Assembly: GCA_000437315.1 (NCBI GenBank) | Contig: FR899393.1 | Span: forward strand, 1 to 39,184 | Direction: 5' to 3' | Source: Mycoplasma sp. CAG:472 | GTDB lineage: Bacteria > Bacillota_I > Bacilli_A > RF39 > UBA660 | DNA length: 39,184 bases | Shown: piece after piece, positions 13,729-22,782 of the stretch | Layout: each line of letters starts with the position of its first letter | Numbering within the stretch: the first letter of the stretch is position 1 | Made by a program: the position numbers and the translations under genes | Notes under the pieces: generated by a model | The model's database searches: none | What the model was told of the DNA's origin: nothing | What the model saw: the letters and a program-made list of their open reading frames with translations, nothing else

Positions 13729-14133
13729 CTATTCGCTCTTTTTAGAACTTTTCTTAGGCTTTTCTTTATCTTTTACTTCATCATTTTCATCAAATGATTT
13801 TTCATCGACATGTTTTTTTCCTGAGGATAAAAAAGTTACTCTTTCCGCAATTACTTCAGTTGAATAATTTTTCTTTTTATCTTCAGTTTCGTAGACACTA
13901 GTTTGAAGTCTTCCTTTTATACCAACAACATCGCCAACTTTACAAAATTCACTTGTTGCACCGGCAATACCATTCCATAGTACACATCTTATAAAGTCAG
14001 TTTCATAAATACCATCAACATTTTTATAATTACGATTAACCGCTAGCAAGATTTTCGTAATATGTTTACCATTTTCAGTAACTGTTACTTCTGGATTTCC
14101 GGTAAGTCTTCCAACTAAAACAACGGTGTTCAA
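13729..14133 (-). CDS. ssb: Single-stranded DNA-binding protein
   Basis: 134 aa. OB-fold beginning MNTVVLVGRLTGNPEVTVTE, with FIRCVLWNGIA and VGIKGRLQTSVYE, then an acidic and lysine-rich tail. The usual terminal DDDIPF-type peptide is not present; the tail ends KPKKSSKKSE, unusual because that acidic tip normally recruits partners. The start codon is TTG with GAAAGGAGGT 7 nt upstream. It lies alone rather than between rpsF and rpsR. Confidence 0.92.
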   Translation of the reverse strand: MNTVVLVGRLTGNPEVTVTENGKHITKILLAVNRNYKNVDGIYETDFIRCVLWNGIAGATSEFCKVGDVVGIKGRLQTSVYETEDKKKNYSTEVIAERVTFLSSGKKHVDEKSFDENDEVKDKEKPKKSSKKSE

Positions 14134-14222
14134 ATTATTTACCTCCTTTCAAATGCATATTAACAAAAATAAATAAAAAATCCAAAAACCCAAAAAATTC
14201 ACTTTTTGTTCCAAATTAACAT

Positions 14223-14268
14223 TTTTGGAAGCATTTTTTTCAAAAAAAATTTTTATTTGCTTCCAAAA
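14223..14268. other. Long hairpin in the sufB-ssb gap
   Basis: TTTTGGAAGC (14223-14232) and GCTTCCAAAA (14259-14268) form a perfect 10 bp stem around an A/T-tract loop. It is about 90 bp upstream of ssb. It could end the sufB transcript or be a leader element of ssb; no T-run directly follows the stem on the minus strand. Confidence 0.45.
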
Positions 14269-14358
14269 TTATATTTTTAGATTAAATTATGAAAATTTAG
14301 TATTTTTTATACTTTACACAAATTTTACACTTTTTAATATAATAAAAAAGAAGTATCT

Positions 14359-15648
14359 CTACTCCTTAATTAATCTATTTAATTCAACTGCGTACTCCAT
14401 TGGCAAACTCTTTTTAAAGTCTGACATAAATCCAAGGACATATAAATCTTTAGCAGCATCCTCACTAATACCTAGACCCATTAAATAATTTAATTTTTCT
14501 TCATTAATTTTAGATATTGTAGCTTCGTGTTCTAAAGTACTTTCATTATTTTCAACAATATTTTTAGGATATGTATTTGAACTAGAAATATTATCAAGTA
14601 TGATGTTATCGCATTTTATTGTAGCAAATGAACCAGTTGCATCTTTAGCAATTTTAACTGTTCCCCTGTAATCACTTGTACCACCAAAACCCGCGATTGA
14701 TTTACTAATAATTGTACTTTTTGTATTCTTACCTAAATGAATCATCTTAGCACCAGCATCAAGATGTTGACCTTCTTTAGCATAAGCAATACTAATTGAA
14801 CTTGCTTTTGAATTATCTCCCTTCAGTATACAAGAGGGATATTTCATAGTTACACCACTACCAATGTTGCCATCAACCCACTGCATATAAGCACCCTCTT
14901 CGAGAATTGCCCTTTTAGTAACAAGATTATAAACATCTTTACTCCAATTTTGAATAGTGGAATATTTACAAGTACTATTTTTACCTACATATATTTCAAC
15001 AACACCAGCGTGAAGTGATGTTGTACTATAGTTTTTGGCGGTACATCCTTCGATATAATGAAGTGACGAATCATGATCCACAATAATAATTGTTCTTTCA
15101 AATTGTCCTAAATTTTTAGTATCAATACGAAAATAACTTTGAAGTGGTCTATCAACTTTAGTATAAGGTGGAATATATATAAAAGAACCACCTGACCATA
15201 AAGCACCATTTAAAGCAGTATATTTATTTTCATCATATTTTACTAAATTATTAAAATATTTTTCAAATAATTCTGGATATTTTTTTAAAGCTTCATCAGT
15301 GGATAAAAAGATAATTCCATCACTTTCCTCCATCTTATGATAAACAACTTCACTTTCATATTGATTAGAAACACCTTTTAAATATTTGTTTTCAGCCTCA
15401 ATTACGCCTAAGTCATTAAAAGTATTTTTGACTTTTTTATCAACATTTTCCCAAGAACAACTTGGTGGAGCAAAAAGTCCTTTATGATAAACTAAATTAT
15501 CAAAATCAATATTTATTTTAGGACCAAACGAAGGATTATCAAGTTCTAAAAACTTTTTATAAGAATTTAATCTAAAGTTTTTCATCCAAAGTGATTCACC
15601 CTTATTATTTGATAAATTTATTATAAAATTTTCATTTAACTTTTCCAT
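14359..15648 (-). CDS. sufB: SufB-type Fe-S cluster scaffold subunit
   Basis: 429 aa, slightly shorter than the usual 460-470. Beta-helix core of the SUF scaffold with GALWSGGSFIYIPP, GCTAKNYSTTSLHAGVVE (family signature with the cysteine), GYGG-like TSDYRGTVKIAKDA and the C-terminal EHEATISKINEEKLNYLMG and GISEDAAKDLYVLGFM. SufD lacks some of these, so SufB is preferred. sufC, sufD, sufS and sufU are not adjacent in the visible sequence: the neighbours are ssb and a divergent hypothetical gene. Confidence 0.85.
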   Translation of the reverse strand: MEKLNENFIINLSNNKGESLWMKNFRLNSYKKFLELDNPSFGPKINIDFDNLVYHKGLFAPPSCSWENVDKKVKNTFNDLGVIEAENKYLKGVSNQYESEVVYHKMEESDGIIFLSTDEALKKYPELFEKYFNNLVKYDENKYTALNGALWSGGSFIYIPPYTKVDRPLQSYFRIDTKNLGQFERTIIIVDHDSSLHYIEGCTAKNYSTTSLHAGVVEIYVGKNSTCKYSTIQNWSKDVYNLVTKRAILEEGAYMQWVDGNIGSGVTMKYPSCILKGDNSKASSISIAYAKEGQHLDAGAKMIHLGKNTKSTIISKSIAGFGGTSDYRGTVKIAKDATGSFATIKCDNIILDNISSSNTYPKNIVENNESTLEHEATISKINEEKLNYLMGLGISEDAAKDLYVLGFMSDFKKSLPMEYAVELNRLIKE

Positions 15649-15747
15649 TTTTTTCTCCCAAAAATATAATACAATAAAACATAATTAAAAACAATTGAAA
15701 AATATAAAAAAATTTGATACACTTTATTTAGTATAGGAGTATAAGGT

Positions 15748-16266
15748 ATGGCTAAATATGATGATGCTTATTTTGAAAATCTAACTAAAAAAGCAAATGT
15801 TATTTATCGTTGTTTATATTTAAATGAAATTAATGATAATTTAAAAAATGCTATCATAAGTTATCTAGATGTCTATTTTGATGCATATAAAAAATATTCA
15901 AACCTAGAACAAAAAGATGATGATTTAACTAAAATATTTAATATTTTGGGAGGACCAGTAAACGAAATTGATAATCCTTATAACCTTTCATTAAATGATG
16001 GTAGACCACATCCGGCTATTGACCTTATAAAAGAAAGATTAGCAAGATTTTATGTTGAACTTAATAGCGTAAATAAAAATAGTCAAAATAATGGTAATAG
16101 TCAAAGTAAGGGATTTTCAAGAGATTTACTTCCTGCTTCTGCTATAAAGGGAATAAAATTATATAATGATGAAAGTGGTTTTGCAAAATCATTTATAATA
16201 ATTATAGCCACAATTTTACTAGGTATTTTAATTGCTGGATTAACAATATATTTTAAATTAAAATAA
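15748..16266 (+). CDS. Hypothetical tail-anchored membrane protein
   Basis: 172 aa. The N-terminal 130 residues are soluble and helical with an Asn/Ser/Gln linker (NKNSQNNGNSQSKG) and the last 25 residues form one membrane span (FIIIIATILLGILIAGLTIYF), so it is C-terminally anchored. TAGGAGTATAAGGT precedes the ATG. Divergent from sufB and convergent with the small gene at 16294. I do not recognise the family. Confidence 0.7.
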   Translation: MAKYDDAYFENLTKKANVIYRCLYLNEINDNLKNAIISYLDVYFDAYKKYSNLEQKDDDLTKIFNILGGPVNEIDNPYNLSLNDGRPHPAIDLIKERLARFYVELNSVNKNSQNNGNSQSKGFSRDLLPASAIKGIKLYNDESGFAKSFIIIIATILLGILIAGLTIYFKLK

Positions 16267-16295
16267 AAGATTTAGGAATTTTCCCAAATCTTTTT
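16265..16295. terminator. Bidirectional terminator
   Basis: AAAGATTT against AAATCTTT with an inner GG/CC pair and T-runs both ways, between convergent genes ending at 16266 and 16294. Confidence 0.75.
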
Positions 16296-16605
16296 ATTTA
16301 TAAGTAAGTTTCATTTCATTTAGACTTATTTCAACATAAGAGTCTTTACTATATATTTCTTTAGTTTTTGGATTAACTATATCTTGTGTAATATAACCTA
16401 AATTATATAGTTCATTTAAAGTAACAATCTTATTTTGACATTTTCCTTCATAATAACATCTAAAAGCATTTTCAGTTACTAATTTTTCATTTACTTCATT
16501 AAGTCTTTGCTGATTAATATTTATTACTTTATAAAATGTTGGTACAGCTATTATTAAAGTAATAGCAATAATTGTTACATATATTACAATCTTATTTGTA
16601 TTCAT
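16294..16605 (-). CDS. Hypothetical small membrane protein, pilin-like layout
   Basis: 103 aa from the ATG at 16605, chosen because GGAGAAGG lies just upstream; earlier starts would overlap tgt further. N-terminal membrane helix (IVIYVTIIAITLIIAVPTFY) then a helical stretch (INQQRLNEVNEKLVTENAFR) and a small domain with two cysteines and LNELYNLGYITQDIVNP. Helix plus GYI-NP domain recalls type IV pilin-like proteins, but no prepilin cleavage motif is evident. It overlaps the tgt end by 14 nt. Confidence 0.55.
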   Translation of the reverse strand: MNTNKIVIYVTIIAITLIIAVPTFYKVININQQRLNEVNEKLVTENAFRCYYEGKCQNKIVTLNELYNLGYITQDIVNPKTKEIYSKDSYVEISLNEMKLTYK

Positions 16606-17719
16606 AACCTTCTCCATAATAAGAAAGAATAAATTTATCACGATACTGTTCAAGAGTGCCAGCTTTAATATTTTCTCTAATTTCCTTCATTAAATTTTCT
16701 AAAAAATAAATATTATGAATTGATAAAAGTCTTGCTCCAAAAGTTTCATCAGCATTAATTAAATGTTTTATATAGGCTTTTGTATAACTTTGACAAGCAT
16801 AACATTTACAGCCCTCTTCGACTGGCGTAAAATCTTCTTTATATTTACTATTTTTTAAATTAATCTTACCATTTTTTGTATAAGCGTGTCCGTGTCTTGC
16901 AAGTCTTGTTGGACTTACACAATCAAATAAATCTATTCCACGAAGTGAGTTTTCAATTAAATCTATTGGATCGCCTACTCCCATTAAATAACGTGCTTTT
17001 TCTTTGGGCAAATAATCAGTACTCATTTTAACCATTTTATACATAGTGGGCTTATCTTCACCCACACTTGTACCACCAATAGAATAACCATCAAAGTTCA
17101 TTTCAGTTAATTTTTCAGCACAATATTTTCTTAAATCAGGGTACTCACCACCTTGAACTATACCAAAAAGTATTTGATTTTCACCTTTAAAAACATCTTT
17201 TCCTCTTTTTGCCCAGCGAAGTGTTCTTTCAACAGAATTTTTACAATAATCATATGTTGCTGGATAACCAATACATTCATCAAAACTCATTACAATATCA
17301 CTACCAAGTTTTTCTTGAATACCAATTGATTTTTCTGGTGTTAAAAATAGTTTATCTCCATTTAAATGATTTTTAAAGCTTACCCCTTCTTCAGTAATAT
17401 CTTTAGGTTTTGCAAGAGAAAAAACTTGAAATCCACCACTGTCTGTTAAAATAGGTCCATCATAATTCATAAATTTATGAAGTCCACCTGCTTTATGAAC
17501 TATATCTTCACCTGGTCTTAACCACAAATGATAAGTATTTGCAAGAATTATTCCAGCACCAGTATCTTTAACCTCTTCGGGTGATAAAGTTTTAACTGTA
17601 CCATTTGTTCCAACAGGCATAAACATTGGAGTTTCATAAGTCTTACCATTAAAAACTATTTCTCCAAGTCTAGCACCAGTTTTTTCATCAGTATATTTTA
17701 AATTATATTGTACTTTCAT
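16592..17719 (-). CDS. tgt: tRNA-guanine transglycosylase
   Basis: Exchanges guanine 34 for preQ1 in tRNA with GUN anticodons, first step of queuosine insertion. 375 aa, normal. Catalytic DSGGFQVFSL, the GGTSVGEDKP loop, nucleophile region DLFDCVSPTRLARHG and the zinc site CKCYACQSYTKAYIKHL. Immediately downstream of queA, as in many Bacilli. No preQ1 synthesis genes are in the window. The tRNA-Asp here carries GUC, a natural substrate. Confidence 0.97.
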   Translation of the reverse strand: MKVQYNLKYTDEKTGARLGEIVFNGKTYETPMFMPVGTNGTVKTLSPEEVKDTGAGIILANTYHLWLRPGEDIVHKAGGLHKFMNYDGPILTDSGGFQVFSLAKPKDITEEGVSFKNHLNGDKLFLTPEKSIGIQEKLGSDIVMSFDECIGYPATYDYCKNSVERTLRWAKRGKDVFKGENQILFGIVQGGEYPDLRKYCAEKLTEMNFDGYSIGGTSVGEDKPTMYKMVKMSTDYLPKEKARYLMGVGDPIDLIENSLRGIDLFDCVSPTRLARHGHAYTKNGKINLKNSKYKEDFTPVEEGCKCYACQSYTKAYIKHLINADETFGARLLSIHNIYFLENLMKEIRENIKAGTLEQYRDKFILSYYGEGYEYK

Positions 17720-17757
17720 AGACTACCTCTTCCTTCGAAAATTATAACATACTTTTA

Positions 17758-18780
17758 CTATTTTATAAACATTGCATCGCCAAATGAAAAGAAATGATAA
17801 TTATTTTTAATTGCATGATTATAGGCATTTAAGATATTTTCTCTTGTTGAAAAGGCACTTACTAGCATTACAAGTGTACTTTTTGGTAAATGGAAATTAG
17901 TAATTAAACCATCAATTGCTAAAAATTTATAACCTGGGTAAATAAATATATTTGTATTTTCATCACACTCTACAAATTTATGATATTTATTCATAATTGA
18001 CTCAAGTGTCCTTGTTGAGGTTGTACCAACAGCATAAATTTTTCTACCTTCTTCTTTAGCTTTATTAAGTTTATCAGCAACATCCTTAGTCATAATATAT
18101 CTTTCACTATGCATATGATGTTTAGTAATATCTTCCTCGTTTACTGGTCTAAATGTACCAAGTCCAACATGAAGTGTAACATATAAAATTTCAACACCTT
18201 TTTCCTTCAATTCATTTAAAAGTTCTTTTGTAAAATGAAGTCCCGCAGTCGGAGCCGCCGCACTACCTAAATATTTTGCATAAACAGTTTGATATCTTGT
18301 TTGATCTTTTAAAGACTCATGAATATAAGGTGGAAGTGGCATTAAACCAATTTTTTCAATTTGCTCTATAAAAATTCCTTCATAAGAAAATTTAACTTTA
18401 ACAATTCCCTCTTCATCCTTTTCTATAACCTCACATTTTAAAGTATCTGAAAAATTAATAATAGTTCCTACACTTAATCTTTTAAAAGGTCTTGAAAGGC
18501 ATTCCCAAGTATCACTACCTAAATCCTTTAAAAGTAGTAGTTCTATATGAGCACCAGTTTCCTCTTTAATGCCAAATATTCTTGCAGGTAAAACCTTAGT
18601 ATCATTTAATACTAAAACATCTCCTTTATGAAAATAAGAAGTAATATCCTTAAAAATTTTATCCTCTAAGGCACCATTTTTTCTATCCATAACTAATAGT
18701 TTTGACTCACTTCTATTTTCTATAGGAGTTTGAGCTATTAAATTTTCTGGTAAATTATAATCAAATTCATTAATATCCAT
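17758..18780 (-). CDS. queA: QueA, S-adenosylmethionine:tRNA ribosyltransferase-isomerase
   Basis: Adds the epoxycyclopentane ring to preQ1-tRNA. About 340 aa from the ATG at 18780; this start gives the usual N-terminus (MDINEFDYNLPENLIAQTP) and places GGTGA 8 nt upstream. Motifs SKLLVMDRKNG, LVLNDTKVLPAR, TAGLHFTKELL, VGLGTFRPV, VGTTSTRTLES and NFHLPKSTLVMLVSAF are all present. It forms an operon with tgt and is divergent from ftsK. Confidence 0.97.
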   Translation of the reverse strand: MDINEFDYNLPENLIAQTPIENRSESKLLVMDRKNGALEDKIFKDITSYFHKGDVLVLNDTKVLPARIFGIKEETGAHIELLLLKDLGSDTWECLSRPFKRLSVGTIINFSDTLKCEVIEKDEEGIVKVKFSYEGIFIEQIEKIGLMPLPPYIHESLKDQTRYQTVYAKYLGSAAAPTAGLHFTKELLNELKEKGVEILYVTLHVGLGTFRPVNEEDITKHHMHSERYIMTKDVADKLNKAKEEGRKIYAVGTTSTRTLESIMNKYHKFVECDENTNIFIYPGYKFLAIDGLITNFHLPKSTLVMLVSAFSTRENILNAYNHAIKNNYHFFSFGDAMFIK

Positions 18781-18838
18781 TTTTTTCATCACCACTAAAT
18801 ATTATAAAGATATTTAATGAATTTGTCTATTAATTTAA

Positions 18839-18867
18839 TTGTAAAAATGTTATAAATTAGGTATAAT
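18839..18867 (+). promoter_or_regulatory. ftsK promoter
   Basis: -35 TTGTAA (18839-18844), 17 bp spacer, -10 TATAAT (18862-18867). Transcription would start near 18874, inside the first possible ATG (18872), which argues for the next ATG at 18884. Confidence 0.65.
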
Positions 18868-18883
18868 TATTATGGTGAAGCGT

Positions 18884-21157
18884 ATGGCAAAGAGAAAAAA
18901 AAGTAAAGAAAGTAAAAGTTCACCTACATATAGTGTAGAACTTACAGGATTAATTTTAATACTTATAGGAATTATAGGTATGGGATTTGGTATAATTGGT
19001 AATTTTATAAAACAATTTATGATGTTTTTAGCCGGAGAATTTTGGTTTGTAATATTATTTGGTGTTTTAATACTAGGAATATCAATGTTATTTAAAAGAA
19101 AACTACCAAAGTTTTTTTCCTCAAGATTAATTGGTGTTTATATTTTATTTGCAATAATCTTAGTTTTAGGACATTTTGAACTATTAAAAAAGACTAATGG
19201 TTTTTCAGATTTAATGGATGTTACTTACAATAATTATATGACTAGAATTGGTACTATGGAAGAAAGTAGTTCTATTTTATCAAGTGGTTCTTCCTCAATT
19301 GTTATTGGTGGTGGCTTAATTGGAGCCTTACTTGCCGGAGGACTTAAAGCAGCATTTAGTTTAACTGGAACAAAAATCGTTTTAGTTGTATTAGGAATAT
19401 TTTCATTTATCCTTATATTTAATATTACCTTATCAGATATTTTAAATAAGTTTGTAAGTTTATTTAAAAGGGATAACGATGATGATGAAAAAGAAAATGT
19501 TAAAAACAAAAAAGAATATATCATCGAAGGTGATGAACTTGTTGGTATCAAAAATGTTAAAGATAAAGATGAGCCAACAGAAAAAGAAAAAATTGTCATT
19601 ACAAGTATAGATGATTTAAAAAATATTAATACACCAGAAAAAAATATAAAAGAAAGTTTTGATGTTAACCCTATTGAAAATGATGAAGGAGCCTCAAATC
19701 CAAGTGTATATAGACTACCAAAATTTGATTTACTTACACCTACTCCAAAAAATAAGAAAAATAGTGAGGAACCATTTATTAAAGAAAATCAAATTAAATT
19801 AGAAAAAGTATTAAATGATTTTGATATTAAAGGTAAAGTTGTTGAAATTCATATTGGACCTGCAGTTACTGAATATGAAATAATTGTCCCAAGTGGTACA
19901 AAAGTAAGTAGAATTGTAGGAATTAATAAAGAAATAGCTTTAGCAATGGCTGCAAAAGAAGTTCGTATACAAGCCCCTATTCCTGGTAAAAATACTATTG
20001 GTATTGAAATACCAAATCGTGAAATATCTTCAGTAGGTTTTAGAGAGGTACTCGAAGCAACTTGGCAAAATAATGGAGCAAATAAAATCCTTGTGGCACT
20101 TGGTAAAGATATTATGGGAACATCGATTCTTGCGGATCTATCTAAAATGCCCCATCTATTAGTTGCTGGTTCTACTGGTTCTGGTAAATCAGTATGTATT
20201 AATACTATTATTTGTTCGATATTAATGAGATATAAACCTGATGAAGTAAAACTTGTATTAGTGGACCCTAAAAAAGTTGAACTTACAAATTATAATGGAA
20301 TACCTCATTTATTATGTCCTGTTGTATCAGACCCTAAAAAAGCTTCAGTTGTTTTACAAAAAGTAGTTGCAGAAATGGAAAAAAGATACGATATCTTTGC
20401 TGAAAAAGAAGTTAAAAATATTGCGGGTTATAATGATTTAATTGAAAAAGAAAAAAAGAAAAATCCTGATATAAATACTACAAGAATGCCATATATTGTA
20501 GTAATAATAGATGAACTTGCGGACCTTATGCTCGTAGCCTCTAAAGAAGTTCAAGACTCTATTATGAGAATTACACAAATGGCAAGAGCCGCAGGTATTC
20601 ATTTAATCGTAGCTACTCAAAGACCTTCAACTGATATTATTACAGGTGTAATTAAAAATAATATTCCATCAAGAATTGCCTTCTCAGTATCTAGTGCAAT
20701 TGACTCAAGAACAATCCTTGATGCTTCAGGTGCTGAAAGTCTTCTTGGTAAAGGTGATATGTTATATCTTCCAATGGGAGAAAGTCATACTACTCGTATT
20801 CAAGGATGCTTTATTTCCGATAATGAAATAAGTAAATTAATTGAATATTGTAAAGCCCAAACGCAAGTTAAATATAATGAAGAATTTACTAATCAAGAAA
20901 GTCCTCATACATCATCTTCAGGAAGCAGTAATTCTGATACTGATGGTGGTGATGATCCAATGTATAATGAAGTTGTCGAGTTTGCTATTGAAACTGGTAA
21001 AATCTCTGCATCACTTATTCAACGAAGATTTAGATTTGGTTATAATAGAGCTGCAAGAATGATTGACCTTCTTGAATCAAGAGGTATAGTAGGACCACAA
21101 AATGGTTCTAAACCGCGTGAAGTTCTTGTAAAGTTAGAAAAAAATGATAATGAATAA
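18884..21157 (+). CDS. ftsK: DNA translocase FtsK/SpoIIIE
   Basis: Hexameric DNA pump that clears chromosomes from the septum; SpoIIIE role in spores is possible. About 757 aa. Basic N-terminus (AKRKKSKESK), about four membrane spans in the first 190 residues, an acidic linker, then the motor with Walker A AGSTGSGKSVCIN, Walker B VVIIDELADLM and QRPSTDIITGVIKNN. The C-terminal gamma winged helix (ASLIQRRFRFGYNRAARM) reads KOPS/SRS sites. The start at 18884 follows from GGTGA upstream and the promoter position. First gene of a plus-strand trio. Confidence 0.95.
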   Translation: MAKRKKSKESKSSPTYSVELTGLILILIGIIGMGFGIIGNFIKQFMMFLAGEFWFVILFGVLILGISMLFKRKLPKFFSSRLIGVYILFAIILVLGHFELLKKTNGFSDLMDVTYNNYMTRIGTMEESSSILSSGSSSIVIGGGLIGALLAGGLKAAFSLTGTKIVLVVLGIFSFILIFNITLSDILNKFVSLFKRDNDDDEKENVKNKKEYIIEGDELVGIKNVKDKDEPTEKEKIVITSIDDLKNINTPEKNIKESFDVNPIENDEGASNPSVYRLPKFDLLTPTPKNKKNSEEPFIKENQIKLEKVLNDFDIKGKVVEIHIGPAVTEYEIIVPSGTKVSRIVGINKEIALAMAAKEVRIQAPIPGKNTIGIEIPNREISSVGFREVLEATWQNNGANKILVALGKDIMGTSILADLSKMPHLLVAGSTGSGKSVCINTIICSILMRYKPDEVKLVLVDPKKVELTNYNGIPHLLCPVVSDPKKASVVLQKVVAEMEKRYDIFAEKEVKNIAGYNDLIEKEKKKNPDINTTRMPYIVVIIDELADLMLVASKEVQDSIMRITQMARAAGIHLIVATQRPSTDIITGVIKNNIPSRIAFSVSSAIDSRTILDASGAESLLGKGDMLYLPMGESHTTRIQGCFISDNEISKLIEYCKAQTQVKYNEEFTNQESPHTSSSGSSNSDTDGGDDPMYNEVVEFAIETGKISASLIQRRFRFGYNRAARMIDLLESRGIVGPQNGSKPREVLVKLEKNDNE

Positions 21158-21201
21158 TTTACTAAAAAAAGAAATTTTGCTACAATAAGGATGGTGATAA
21201 T

Positions 21202-21738
21202 ATGGCAAAAAAGAAAAGTAAAAAAAATAATATTAATTTTAAAAAACTATTTTATTTCATCATAGGTTTCCTTTTAATAATATTTCTAATATGGTATATA
21301 ATTAGTTGGAAAAATGTTAAAAAAGAGGAAAAACTTATGAATAGTTATCTTATTACATCAAATACATTAAGTGTTGAAATTAAAGATTTAAGTGAAACAA
21401 TTCAAGTTTTAAAGGAGTCACCATCTGAGTATTTTGTTTATATAAGTTATACAAATGATGAAAAAGTTTATAGTTTTGAAAAGAAATTAAAAAAATTAAT
21501 TGATAACTATAATTTAAAAGATGAATTTTACTTTGTAAATGTAACTAATATAAAGGATGATGAAAACTTCTATAGTGAAATAAATAATACATTTAATACA
21601 AAATTAATTAATAATATCCCATGTATTTTACACTTTAAAAATAATGAACTTAAAAAAGTTATATACAATAAAGATTTAAATAAAACTTATACAAATTTTG
21701 AAAATCTTTTAAAAGAAAACGAGTTTGATAAAGAATAA
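21202..21738 (+). CDS. Membrane-anchored thioredoxin-fold-like protein without Cys pair
   Basis: 178 aa. Lysine-rich start (MAKKKSKKNNINFKK), one membrane span (LFYFIIGFLLIIFLIWYI), then a domain with ESPSEYFVYISYTND, a long helix and NNIPCILHFKNNEL, which looks like the strand-cis-proline region of a thioredoxin fold. The CxxC site is absent. AAGGATGGTGATAAT precedes the ATG. Its stop overlaps the trmL ATG (TAATG). Function unknown. Confidence 0.65.
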   Translation: MAKKKSKKNNINFKKLFYFIIGFLLIIFLIWYIISWKNVKKEEKLMNSYLITSNTLSVEIKDLSETIQVLKESPSEYFVYISYTNDEKVYSFEKKLKKLIDNYNLKDEFYFVNVTNIKDDENFYSEINNTFNTKLINNIPCILHFKNNELKKVIYNKDLNKTYTNFENLLKENEFDKE

Positions 21739-22247
21739 TGATAAATATAGTATTGTTTGAACCTGAAATACCACAAAATACTGGTAATATAATGAGAACT
21801 TGTGTTGCAACTGGTAGCACACTACATCTAATTAAACCCTTTGGTTTTATTTTAGATGATGTTCACATTAAAAGAAGTGGTGTAAATTATATTGATAAGT
21901 GTAAATACTTTGTTTATGAAAATATTGATGATTTTTATAGTAAAAATAAAGGAACATTTTATTATTTAACAAGATATGGGCATAAAACTGGTGATGCATT
22001 TGATTATTCAAATAAAGATGAAAATATTTACTTTATGTTTGGTAAAGAATCAACAGGTATACCACCAAAGTTATTAAAACCTCATATTGATAAATGCATA
22101 AGAATTCCTATGACAGGTAATGTTAGAGCTTTAAATCTTTCTAATACAGTTGCAATAATGACTTATGAAGCCTTAAGGCAACAAGGTTATCCTGGTCTTC
22201 TTAGAGATGAACCTCATAAAAGTGATCATTTTATCGAAGAAAGTTAA
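21738..22247 (+). CDS. trmL: tRNA (cytidine/uridine 34-2'-O)-methyltransferase
   Basis: SPOUT methyltransferase that methylates the wobble ribose of tRNA-Leu. 169 aa. FEPEIPQNTGNIMRTC near the N-terminus and the knot motifs MFGKESTGIPPKLL, CIRIPMTGNVRALNLSN and MTYEALRQQ. Start overlaps the preceding stop by one base. A plausible substrate, tRNA-Leu(UAA), lies in this window. Confidence 0.93.
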   Translation: MINIVLFEPEIPQNTGNIMRTCVATGSTLHLIKPFGFILDDVHIKRSGVNYIDKCKYFVYENIDDFYSKNKGTFYYLTRYGHKTGDAFDYSNKDENIYFMFGKESTGIPPKLLKPHIDKCIRIPMTGNVRALNLSNTVAIMTYEALRQQGYPGLLRDEPHKSDHFIEES

Positions 22248-22277
22248 AAGACATAGAAATTAATCTATGCCTTTTTC
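22246..22277. terminator. Bidirectional terminator
   Basis: GACATAGA (22250-22257) pairs with TCTATG plus C (22264-22269) with A-rich and T-rich flanks, between the convergent genes trmL and 22260-22781; part of it lies inside the end of the latter. Confidence 0.65.
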
Positions 22278-22781
22278 TTTTATAAATTTTTTTAAATCGG
22301 TTTCAGATTTATAACCAATAAATCCTGCTTCTTGTTTTCCTGATTTACTAATTATAACTGTAGGTGTAAATCCATAATTATCAAGAAAATATCCATATGT
22401 TTCAGTAACAGTTTCCCCTTCATCACTTTCATTTAATGTTTGAGTTGATTTCATACTAAGTTTTTTTATTAATTTTATCCATTCTGAAGATGTTCTATCT
22501 ACTTTAGAAATATCTAAATATAAAGGTGTAAAGTTATATTCAATACTTGCATTTTTTAAATTAGGTAAAAACTTTTCACATAAAGGGCAAGTTTTTCTTC
22601 CTACATATATTACATGATAATTATCACTTTCAAATAGAGTTAAAACTTCTTTTACAGTAACCTCCCTCATAAAGGAAGTATCAAATTCATTACTTTTTTT
22701 TATTAATACATAACTTAAAATGAAGATAATTACTAAAAATGATATAGATATACCTAAAAATATTTTAGATAATTTATTCAT
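22260..22781 (-). CDS. Membrane-anchored thioredoxin-like protein with CPLC
   Basis: 173 aa from the ATG at 22781, one base after the frr stop. An earlier GTG start would overlap frr. N-terminal membrane span (FLGISISFLVIIFILSYVLI), then VIYVGRKTCPLCEKFLPNLK with a C-x-x-C pair, and later FTPTVIISKSGKQ with the cis-proline segment of the thioredoxin fold. Likely faces outside and carries out or senses disulfide exchange. Only one of the three thioredoxin-like genes around here retains the cysteine pair. Confidence 0.7.
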   Translation of the reverse strand: MNKLSKIFLGISISFLVIIFILSYVLIKKSNEFDTSFMREVTVKEVLTLFESDNYHVIYVGRKTCPLCEKFLPNLKNASIEYNFTPLYLDISKVDRTSSEWIKLIKKLSMKSTQTLNESDEGETVTETYGYFLDNYGFTPTVIISKSGKQEAGFIGYKSETDLKKFIKEKGID

Positions 22782-22782
22782 A

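Noticed and set aside
18781..18871. preQ1 riboswitch before queA
   Set aside because: The gap to ftsK is about 90 bp and contains only the divergent promoter and ribosome-binding site, with no preQ1-I-like hairpin and A-rich tail.
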